In this document: in pieces, positions 6,401-12,934 of the stretch
Numbering within the stretch: the stretch's first letter is position 1
Layout: each line of letters starts with the position of its first letter
NCBI GenBank assembly: GCA_043778315.1
Contig: JAYWGJ010000413.1
Span: forward strand, 1-12,934
DNA length: 12,934 nt
DNA from: JBEEMU01 sp043778315
Lineage (GTDB): Bacteria; Bacteroidota; Bacteroidia; Chitinophagales; Saprospiraceae
Reading direction: 5' to 3'
Position numbers and translations under genes: made by a program
Notes under the pieces: generated by a model
What the model saw: the letters and a program-made list of their open reading frames with translations, nothing else
Database searches by the model: none
Told to the model about the DNA's origin: nothing

Positions 6401-7224
6401 TTACTTTTTGTTATTTTTTAATGCGTCAATTTGCTTTTGCAAATCAATGATGTAAAGCGTTAATTCCTCAATTTTTTCTAATAATATAGCATCAGTCTTA
6501 CCCAAATCATTCCCATCTTGTTGCATTTTTTCAGCACTCGGGACATTAGGTAAATGTTTGTTTTGAATAATATAACTTTGGAGTTGCGCTAACGGATAAG
6601 TTTATAAGCCCCGTCGAAAACATAATCTGCCCAATTACTAGTAGATGCTACGGCTACTTTTATTTTTTCTGTTATAATCCCACGTTCTACATAAAGTTTA
6701 TAATTAGTTGAAAGCGTAGGAAAGCCAGATTTATCGGTTGCTACATTACCAATACGAACACGACCATCATTCATTATTTCCATTGCCTGCTTATCCAAAA
6801 GCTCGCAATTAGTAAGCTGCTGCGCCGTACCAGTATTCGTACCTTTAAACGGCACAAAAACAATAGACCCACCGACAGTTCCGTATATTGTAGAACCGCC
6901 GTTACTACCACCGTCGCTAGATACTTCCCAACGACCCGTACCAAAATTATAGGAAGCATTGAACCCAATGTACGATGTTCCATATACAGTACGATTATTG
7001 CACCCTAACAGATAAGCACTACCAACATTGAATCTATCCATCAAACTTGTTACCTGTCCGACCTGAAACATTGACTTTGGTGCTTGCGCCAAGCCAATAT
7101 TAACAGAACCTGTCCGATATATTGGTACATTAGAGCCTGACGACAACGGAAGCCAATCTTGAGCAGAAACAACAGTAACAGCAAAAATTACCATTACAGA
7201 GGTACAAATATAATTAAGTTTCAT
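6401..7224 (-). pseudogene. Tail-fibre-like secreted protein, frameshifted near its C-terminus
   Basis: The uninterrupted frame from ATG 7224 gives 211 residues and stops at 6589 (TAG). It has a signal peptide (MKLNYICTSVMVIFAVTVVSAQ), then DWLPLSSG..., SVNIGLAQ, glycine/serine-rich beta-type sequence and YKLYVERGIITEKIKV (about 178-193), the pattern of Bacteroidota tail-fibre-like surface proteins. In that family YKL is followed by a conserved C-terminal segment. Here that segment is present in the -1 frame immediately after YKLI: PLAQLQSYIIQNKHLPNVPS, then a coiled-coil-like part with LLEKIEELTLY, ending at TAA 6401-6403. One missing C in the CC run at 6594-6595 explains everything; repaired, the protein has 274 residues. 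No classical slippery heptamer is present, so programmed frameshifting is unlikely. The gene starts 43 bp after coxA. The repaired stop is 7 nt from the next gene's ATG. The function is unknown. Confidence 0.85.
6589..6597 (-). other. Frameshift site in the tail-fibre-like gene
   Basis: The - strand reads ATC CGT TAG. With one extra C it reads ATC CCG TTA GCG, i.e. Ile-Pro-Leu-Ala, which continues the conserved family sequence for 64 residues up to 6401. The site is a two-base C run, not a long homopolymer. Confidence 0.82.
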
Positions 7225-7267
7225 AAATGATTTGCTTAGGTGTTAGTTTATAAAAAAGCTACCCTTA

Positions 7268-9112
7268 CTAATGTCCACCACCATCAACCTCACCTTCGCG
7301 AAGCGGCGTTGTTTGCGGAATAAAGTCGATGCCGTCTTTACCGTAATCATACGCCCAACGGTGTACCACAGGCAATTCGCCAGGCCAGTTGCCGTGAATA
7401 TGCTCTATCGGAGTAGTCCACTCCAAAGTAGTTGCGTCCCAAGGATTGAGCGTAGTCATTTTTTTACCGTAGTACATAGAGTAGAAGAAATTGATTACAA
7501 ATAAGATTTGCAATGCAAAAACAACCATCGCTGCTACCGTGATAAACTGATTCGTACCGCCGTAGTTGCTAAACGCATCGAAAGTACCAAACTCGTAATA
7601 ACGACGCGGCACACCTGCCATACCCATATAGTGCATAGGCCAAAATATCGCATACGCGCCTACTAATGTACCCCAAAAGTGAATTACGCCCAATGTTTCG
7701 TTCATAAAACGACCGAACATACGCGGAAACCAGTGGTAAATACCTGCAAACATACCAAAAAACGCCGCTACACCCATTACAATATGGAAATGCGCTACTA
7801 CGAAATAAGTATCGTGCAAAGGAATATCAATAGCCGAGTTACCCAAAAAGATACCCGTCAAACCACCAGAGATAAACATCGATACAAAACCAATGCAAAA
7901 TAGCATCGCGGCATTGAAACGAATATTACCACCGTATAATGTACCTATCCAGTTGAATACTTTTACCGCCGAAGGTACGGCAATAATCAAGGTAAAGAGT
8001 ACGAAGAAATTAGATATAAATGGATTGACACCCGACATAAACATGTGGTGCGCCCAAACGATAAACGATAAAAATGCAATCGCCAATATAGACATCACCA
8101 TCGCTTTGTAACCAAAAATTGGCTTGCGAGCATGAACCGCCATTACTTCTGATACAATACCCATTGCAGGCAATATGATAATATACACCTCAGGGTGTCC
8201 TAAAAACCAAAATAAGTGTTGGTACAAAATCGCACTACCACCTACATGGTCTAAGGCTTGTCCGCCGATATATATTTCGTTGAGGTAAAAACTTGTACCC
8301 ATCGAACGGTCGAAAAGCAACAAGAAAAAACCCGATACCAATACAGGGAACGACAATAAACCTAATACAGCCGTAATGAAAAACGCCCATATTGTTAATG
8401 GCATACGCAACATCGTCATACCTTTTGCGCGTAAGTTCAATACTGTTGTGATATAATTAATACCACCTAATAGTACTGATACGACGAAAAAAGTAAGGCT
8501 TAGTATCCACAACGTCATACCTGCACCCGAACCCGACATCGCTTGCGGCAACGCAGATAACGGCGGATACGCCGTCCAGCCACCAGCGAACGGACCGGTT
8601 GATATAAATAGAGATATGAACATCAATAGACTCGACAAAAAGAAGAACCAATATGACAACATATTCATGAAGCCCGAAGCCATATCTCGCGCACCTAACT
8701 GATACGGTATCAATAAGTTAGAGAAAGTTCCCGATAGCCCTGCCGTCAATACGAAAAAGACTAATATAGTACCGTGCATGGTGACTAAGGCGTAGTAAAA
8801 TTGTGGGTCTAACGACCCTTTACCTGCCTCGTCTAATACTATCCAACCACCCAAAAGCGGCTTCGCCCAAATCATATCCGCATCAGGAAAACCCAATTTG
8901 TAGCGAAATATGATAGACATAAAAGAACCGATGATACCCCAAAACATTCCTGTAATTAGGAATTGCTTTGAAATCATTTTGTGGTCTAAGGTGAAGATAT
9001 ACTTGTCGATAAACCCTGTTTGGTATTTATCGCCGTGCCCTTCATGATGGTCGTGTCCGTGGTCGTGACCATGAACGTGTACCTCTTCTTCTGTGGTGAG
9101 TAAGTTTGCCAT
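7268..9112 (-). CDS. coxA: Cytochrome c oxidase subunit I (aa3-type, A-family)
   Basis: The catalytic subunit that reduces oxygen to water and pumps protons; 614 residues with twelve or more membrane helices. Ligands visible: His113 (MHG) and His443 for haem a; His441 for haem a3; His306, His355 and His356 for CuB (GHPEVY, WAHHMF, VVAHFHIVMG). Tyr310 is placed for the His-Tyr crosslink. Glu308 in GHPEVY, Asp143 in GARDMASGFMN and Lys384 in PSAVKVFNW fit the D and K proton channels of A-family oxidases. The N-terminus has eight His residues between 12 and 26, a putative metal-binding extension that is common in Bacteroidota homologues. ATG start, 75 bp after coxB. It is followed not by ctaB but by the accessory cassette. 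The enzyme looks fully intact. Confidence 0.98.
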   Translation of the reverse strand: MANLLTTEEEVHVHGHDHGHDHHEGHGDKYQTGFIDKYIFTLDHKMISKQFLITGMFWGIIGSFMSIIFRYKLGFPDADMIWAKPLLGGWIVLDEAGKGSLDPQFYYALVTMHGTILVFFVLTAGLSGTFSNLLIPYQLGARDMASGFMNMLSYWFFFLSSLLMFISLFISTGPFAGGWTAYPPLSALPQAMSGSGAGMTLWILSLTFFVVSVLLGGINYITTVLNLRAKGMTMLRMPLTIWAFFITAVLGLLSFPVLVSGFFLLLFDRSMGTSFYLNEIYIGGQALDHVGGSAILYQHLFWFLGHPEVYIIILPAMGIVSEVMAVHARKPIFGYKAMVMSILAIAFLSFIVWAHHMFMSGVNPFISNFFVLFTLIIAVPSAVKVFNWIGTLYGGNIRFNAAMLFCIGFVSMFISGGLTGIFLGNSAIDIPLHDTYFVVAHFHIVMGVAAFFGMFAGIYHWFPRMFGRFMNETLGVIHFWGTLVGAYAIFWPMHYMGMAGVPRRYYEFGTFDAFSNYGGTNQFITVAAMVVFALQILFVINFFYSMYYGKKMTTLNPWDATTLEWTTPIEHIHGNWPGELPVVHRWAYDYGKDGIDFIPQTTPLREGEVDGGGH

Positions 9113-9187
9113 TGTTATAAAATTTAACAGTTTAACCTAAATATTTTTTGGGAACATACCCGTGTTAGTTATAAATAAACCACTCGC

Positions 9188-10345
9188 TTATCGTTGCGAT
9201 AAAGGTTTTACAATTGTTTTCGTTGCGTCCGACTGCGCTCCTTCTTTTACCGAAGGCTCTATTACTTTGGTAGTTGCCTTACCATAGGTATCCTCCTCTT
9301 TACCTTTTATATTACTAGTATAATAAGGTTTTTGTTTATTTAGCCACTCGTCATACTCCTTTTGAGTAACGATTTTGACTACTTTACGCATAGAAAAGTG
9401 ACCTTGTCCACACATTTCGGCGCAAGCCAACTCGTAATCAAAGGCAGACCAACGCGGCTTACCGTCCTTGTTAAGTTCTTGATATTCAGGTACTAAACTC
9501 AATTCCTTACGACGGTCTTCCGTTGTTTTGATAGGTTTGAACACAAAATAGGTAGGCATACCTGGTACCGCATCCATTTTCAGACGAAAATGCGGCAAAT
9601 AAAAGTTATGCAATACGTCACGCGCCGTGATACGCACCCGAACCTGCTTACCCACAGGTAAAACAATTTCGTCTATTTTGACATCATCGTGATTTTTGAC
9701 ATCTTTCCAGTCTTGTCCCAAATCATTCGTTGCCGAAATCAATTTGAAGTTTTTAGTTCCTAACAAGCCATCTTTACCCGCGCTACGCAAAATCCAAGCA
9801 AACTGCATTCCAGTTGCTTCAATCTCTATGTAATCTTTACCCGCAACTGCGTTTTCAGGAATATCAGCCATTACTTTATTCCAAGTATATAAACCGCCAA
9901 CTACCAAAAGAGACATTACAACTGCAGGAATTGCTGTCCAGATTACCTCTAAACGATTGTCATGTGGAATATACAAGACCTTGCGACCCACCTTTCCTTT
10001 GTATTTGTAGGCAAACCAAAACAAAGCGATGTGCGTTAATACAAATACTATCCCCGTAGGCACAAGCGTAATGTAAAACAAGGTATCAATTAGCGAACCG
10101 TGTTCAGATGCAGGAATATTTCCAGGCATACCAAATAAATCGGTACGATAATAATAGGCACTTGCGAAACAAAACACCAAAAATCCACCTACAAACAACA
10201 TTCCTAACATTGCGTGTAAACTGTTTCTATCGGTTTGCATCTCGGTTTCGCCTTGCATCGACGAAGTTATCTCTGCAAGTCGACCTACTTGTACGGCAAT
10301 AACTGCCATTAAAATGACGCTTAATATAATTAAGATTGCTGTCAT
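9188..10345 (-). CDS. coxB: Cytochrome c oxidase subunit II
   Basis: Accepts electrons from cytochrome c at the binuclear CuA site and passes them to subunit I. The product has 385 residues. An extra N-terminal hydrophobic helix (about 2-20) precedes further hydrophobic segments near 46-64, 88-113 and 137-153, followed by a periplasmic cupredoxin domain. CuA ligands visible: His246 (VLHNFYLPHF), then Cys308, Glu310, Cys312, His316 and Met319 in CAEMCGQGHFSM. About 40 residues with charged sequence separate the PGMPTYFVFKP strand from the Cys motif. There is no CXXCH, so there is no fused haem c domain. The C-terminal 50 residues are Lys/Thr-rich and probably flexible. ATG start, with a 149-bp AT-rich gap upstream, the longest in the operon. 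The gap holds only a weak 9-bp A/T inverted repeat (10441-10469) and no promoter I can support. Confidence 0.98.
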   Translation of the reverse strand: MTAILIILSVILMAVIAVQVGRLAEITSSMQGETEMQTDRNSLHAMLGMLFVGGFLVFCFASAYYYRTDLFGMPGNIPASEHGSLIDTLFYITLVPTGIVFVLTHIALFWFAYKYKGKVGRKVLYIPHDNRLEVIWTAIPAVVMSLLVVGGLYTWNKVMADIPENAVAGKDYIEIEATGMQFAWILRSAGKDGLLGTKNFKLISATNDLGQDWKDVKNHDDVKIDEIVLPVGKQVRVRITARDVLHNFYLPHFRLKMDAVPGMPTYFVFKPIKTTEDRRKELSLVPEYQELNKDGKPRWSAFDYELACAEMCGQGHFSMRKVVKIVTQKEYDEWLNKQKPYYTSNIKGKEEDTYGKATTKVIEPSVKEGAQSDATKTIVKPLSQR

Positions 10346-10494
10346 AGTTTTTATAAAAATTTAGTTTCTAATAAATAGAATTGATGATTGAATAATATCT
10401 GTACTACAAAAACATAAAACAAGGTATGCCCAAATTCGTTTAAATAAATCCCGTTTTTTTATTTATTTAGACAAATTCTAAATAACAGCTATCA

Positions 10495-11784
10495 CTACAT
10501 GACGTGGTGGTGTACACTTTCTTCGTAGTAAGGGTCGTTTTTAGCCAATAAAGGTGCTGCCGCCAATCCTCTAAATACAATAAATACAAAGAATCCTAAA
10601 AATCCGATAAACGTACCTAATTCAACAGGACCAGGAAAGTTGAAACCTAACATAAAAGTAGAAGCTGCGTGTTCAGCAGTAGCTGCACCATGTTCTGCAA
10701 CTGCGCCTGCGTGTTCTGCCGCGCCATGACCTGCCATATTAGATGCCCAAACTGCGGGTTTTATCATTTGGAAAAAGTCTAACCAGTGTCCAAACAACAA
10801 CAAACAAGCCATAAATACGATAATACCCGTTTGGCGTTTTGCCGTGTTGCGTATTAATATAAAAAATGGTGCAACAAAGTTAATTAACAAATTCAACCAA
10901 AAAACAGCCGTAAAACTGTCCATACGAGTTTTGAAATAAGTCGTCTCTTCGCCATTATTACAATACCAAATTAACATGAATTGCGAAAACCAAAGATAAG
11001 TCCAGAACACACTAAACCCGAATAAGTATTTACCTAAATCGTGCTGATGCTCTTTGGTGATGTGGAGCATATAGCCCTGACGTTGCAAATAAATAATTAT
11101 CAATAAGGTCAATGCCATCGCACTAACCAAAAAACTTGCGGTACAATTCCACGCATACATCGTAGAAAACCAGTGCGGGTCGATAGACATCAACCACAAC
11201 CATATTGCGAAAGCAGACGAAAATCCCCCTAGTGGCAAAAATGCCGCAGCCCATTTCTTTACACTTACATAAATGCTAAGGTCTGCATTATTATCTTGTA
11301 ATAAAGATAAACTACGCAGTTTTGTCGCAAAAAACACCCAAATAAACAATATTACGGTAGTGAATAGAGTTATACTTGTCTTGTTCAAAAAACCTGACTT
11401 GTGCTTTATTAGCTCATCTGTTTCTGCTACACCAGGCTCTGCCCAGTGGTACAAATGATGCCAGCCAAACCACAAGCCGCCAATTATCAATACAAAAAAT
11501 AATGGTCCGCCATACATCATATAACCGAACATTGCTTCCCAGATGCGCTTAAAACCTACCCACCAACCACCGTAAGCGGTGGTAGATGCAGAATAAATAA
11601 ATAGCGAGATGAACCCAATTCCTACAAAAAACACAGTGTCGTGTAGGATATTTGTCCAGGTTTGCGAATGATGCGGCGTGCTGTCCGTAAACCAGCCGAT
11701 AAGGATAGAAAGCGCGCCTATCGCCATAGCAATATATGTTGCCATTCGTTCCTTGCCCGCAAAAGTGAATTGATTATTGCTCAT
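10495..11784 (-). CDS. actF: Alternative complex III membrane subunit ActF (quinol:cytochrome c oxidoreductase)
   Basis: An NrfD-like integral membrane subunit of ACIII, which oxidises quinol in place of a bc1 complex. The 429 residues contain about ten hydrophobic helices. Family-like segments include WFTDSTPHHSQTW, the GGWWVGFKRIWEAMFGYMMYG region (72-92), LWLMSIDPHWFSTMYAWN (196-213) and GHWLDFFQMIKP (332-343). Identity rests on these and on its place between the ActE-type cytochrome gene and coxB, as in other Bacteroidota. Between the penultimate and last helices sits an Ala/His-rich loop with three seven-residue units starting AEH (residues 356-376). The C-terminus is also His-rich (ESVHHHVM). 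It has an ATG start, 105 bp downstream of actE. It is less closely related to the main quinone-binding subunit ActC, which would lie upstream outside the window. Confidence 0.9.
   Translation of the reverse strand: MSNNQFTFAGKERMATYIAMAIGALSILIGWFTDSTPHHSQTWTNILHDTVFFVGIGFISLFIYSASTTAYGGWWVGFKRIWEAMFGYMMYGGPLFFVLIIGGLWFGWHHLYHWAEPGVAETDELIKHKSGFLNKTSITLFTTVILFIWVFFATKLRSLSLLQDNNADLSIYVSVKKWAAAFLPLGGFSSAFAIWLWLMSIDPHWFSTMYAWNCTASFLVSAMALTLLIIIYLQRQGYMLHITKEHQHDLGKYLFGFSVFWTYLWFSQFMLIWYCNNGEETTYFKTRMDSFTAVFWLNLLINFVAPFFILIRNTAKRQTGIIVFMACLLLFGHWLDFFQMIKPAVWASNMAGHGAAEHAGAVAEHGAATAEHAASTFMLGFNFPGPVELGTFIGFLGFFVFIVFRGLAAAPLLAKNDPYYEESVHHHVM
10657..10719 (-). repeat. Three tandem 21-bp units encoding AEH heptads in ActF
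   Basis: The three units encode AEHAGAV, AEHGAAT and AEHAAST, with His at residues 358, 365 and 372. One more His lies at 353. At the DNA level the repeat is imperfect, with GCAGAACA-type cores recurring every 21 bp. It lies in a predicted loop before the last membrane helix. Confidence 0.8.
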
Positions 11785-11889
11785 GATAGAGAAAATATTT
11801 TTGAATATTACTTACGCACAACTACAAATAATTAGTTGTAAACCGTATAATTTTTTGAAAAAGAGTAATTTATTGATACAAATACCAAT

Positions 11890-12933
11890 TTATTGTTTAA
11901 CAATCATAAAATCGGTACGGCGATTTTGCGCCTTGCCTGCATCTGTCTTGTTATCCGCTATCGGCATCGTATCGCCTAATCCCGACGAAGTCATACGACT
12001 TGAAGCAATACCTTTACTTACCATGTAGGCAGCAACAGCTTGCGCACGCGCCTGCGACAAATCCTTGTTTTTCTTAGGGTCGCCTGCGTTGTCGGTGTGA
12101 CCGTTTAGAGCGATGACCATATTTTTATCTTCATTCATCAATTTAACTAAATCATCTAAATCCTTAGATGCCGCTAAATCGATTTCGGCAGAACCCGTCT
12201 TGAACTTCAAATCGTTTAATGTCAAAGTAGTATTTACCATATTACCTTTAAGCATTTTTTCGGCAGATGATAAATCAAAGTCAGCCGCTTTTTTTGCCGT
12301 TGCAACATCGTCCGCTACCACATAAGCAGGGTCTTGCAACGAGCGGATATAATGTATTACGTCCCAACGCTCCTCGAAAGATAATTTATCTGCGTAAGCA
12401 CCCATCATGCCCTTTCCGCGCATGATAGCGTGATAATATCTACCCTCCGACGATTTTTTAATCTCTTCGTCCATAAAGTTGGCAGGCTTGTTCGGGTACG
12501 GACCCTCGCCATCGCGCCATAAGTAGCCGTTACCGTTACCCGTTTCACCGTGACAAATGCCACAATTCACATCATATAACTCCTTACCTTTGGCTACCGC
12601 TTTTTTGGTAGAAGGAAACGGATTAGTAGTGATAGCAGCTATCGCCTGAGCACGACCACTATCGCTATTCGCATAGTAATACGGAACGTGACCGTTCATT
12701 TTCCAACCGTTTTCTTTCAAACGGTTGAGCGCGTCCATGTCACCAGACCACATAAACGAGGTAAATCCACGCGGAACAGTACCGTTTGTGATATGCCGAG
12801 GCTGCATAGAGGCATGATAAGCGGTGTCGCTGCCGAAGTGATTGAACCAGTAATAAGTGTTCAAGTTGGTTTCGTAGGCGATAGAGTGCGCCATATCGGG
12901 CATATACTCTCTACCCGTATAGTTGCCGCTTGC
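11890..12933 (-). CDS. actE: ActE-type cytochrome c fused to a C-terminal OmpA-like domain, 5'-truncated
   Basis: The frame is open to the right edge. Ten residues (ASGNYTGREY) precede the Met at 12903 and join MPDMAHS, the N-terminal signature of ActE, so the true start and any lipoprotein signal lie outside the window. Numbering from that Met, residues 1-100 are the ActE-type N-terminal region, and haem c is bound at CGICH (114-118) with a Met in GKGMMGAY (about 165-167) as likely axial ligand. The cytochrome part ends near 195. Residues about 222-337 form an OmpA-like domain: ALNGHTDNAGD (265-275), DLSQARAQAV (281-290), GLGDTMP and QNRRTDF. The Asp271/Arg286 pair used to bind peptidoglycan diaminopimelate is present. 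ActE normally ends after the cytochrome. Role: monohaem electron carrier of ACIII towards subunit II, possibly tethered to the cell wall. It is followed by actF after 105 bp. Confidence 0.93.
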   Translation of the reverse strand, partial: ASGNYTGREYMPDMAHSIAYETNLNTYYWFNHFGSDTAYHASMQPRHITNGTVPRGFTSFMWSGDMDALNRLKENGWKMNGHVPYYYANSDSGRAQAIAAITTNPFPSTKKAVAKGKELYDVNCGICHGETGNGNGYLWRDGEGPYPNKPANFMDEEIKKSSEGRYYHAIMRGKGMMGAYADKLSFEERWDVIHYIRSLQDPAYVVADDVATAKKAADFDLSSAEKMLKGNMVNTTLTLNDLKFKTGSAEIDLAASKDLDDLVKLMNEDKNMVIALNGHTDNAGDPKKNKDLSQARAQAVAAYMVSKGIASSRMTSSGLGDTMPIADNKTDAGKAQNRRTDFMIVKQ

Positions 12934-12934
12934 A

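Noticed and set aside
6589..6600. Programmed -1 frameshift to make a long and short tail-fibre-like protein
   Set aside because: No slippery heptamer of the X XXY YYZ type at the site; a single missing base is simpler.
3551..7267. Mobile element ends or target-site duplications flanking the cassette
   Set aside because: I compared the gaps at 3551-3610 and 7225-7267 by eye and found no shared direct or inverted sequence beyond AT-rich matches.
10441..10469. 9-bp inverted repeat TAAATAAAT/ATTTATTTA between actF and coxB as a terminator or attenuator
   Set aside because: No G-C pairs in the stem, so it would be unstable; no supporting T-run geometry for the - strand.
11818..11839. ACAACTA/TAGTTGT inverted repeat between actE and actF as an operator
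   Set aside because: Only 7 bp, found once, with no promoter beside it.

Overview
The window looks like a Bacteroidota chromosome. It carries an alternative complex III (ACIII) / aa3-type cytochrome c oxidase locus in the gene order typical of that phylum, a protein with a type IX secretion (T9SS) C-terminal sorting domain, AT-rich gaps and few recognisable Shine-Dalgarno sites. I cannot name a genus.

Layout. At the left edge a 5'-truncated Fe/Mn superoxide dismutase gene (2-586) lies on the + strand. Everything else is on the - strand, so transcription runs from right to left. The SOD gene and the oxidase operon converge on one perfect 19-bp-stem hairpin (624-664) that can serve as terminator for both. 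Read in transcription order, the - strand holds: a 5'-truncated ActE-type monohaem cytochrome c fused to an OmpA-like peptidoglycan-binding domain (12933-11890); ActF, a quinone-side membrane subunit of ACIII (11784-10495); cytochrome oxidase subunit II (10345-9188); subunit I (9112-7268); a four-gene accessory cassette (7224-3611); haem O synthase ctaB (3550-2666); two subunit III paralogues (2600-2016 and 1950-1213); and a subunit IV-type small membrane protein (1142-687).

How it works together. ACIII oxidises quinol and passes electrons through ActE haem c to the CuA site of subunit II, then to haem a and the a3/CuB centre of subunit I. CtaB makes haem O, the precursor of haem A. Subunits III and IV complete the enzyme. 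No haem c motif is present in subunit II, so this is an aa3 rather than a caa3 enzyme, and ActE is the likely direct donor.

The unexpected part is the cassette of about 3.6 kb between coxA and ctaB, genes that are normally adjacent in this phylum. It encodes a secreted tail-fibre-like protein, two small predicted lipoproteins and a secreted trypsin-like peptidase with a T9SS sorting domain, spaced 7 nt, 10 nt and -4 nt apart as judged from the repaired gene ends. Two genes in it appear frameshifted. The tail-fibre-like gene stops at 6589, but its conserved 64-residue C-terminus continues in the -1 frame to 6401. The next gene has its natural ATG starts (6393 or 6381) out of frame because of a triplicated TGTTA repeat; removing one copy restores a signal peptide in frame.

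No gene-free stretch exceeds 300 bases. The apparently empty 6362-6588 is the frameshifted C-terminus plus the start region of the next gene. I looked for Bacteroidota -33/-7 promoters (TTTG / TAnnTTTG) in several of the intergenic gaps, mainly upstream of ctaB, coxB, actF and the cassette, and could not support any.
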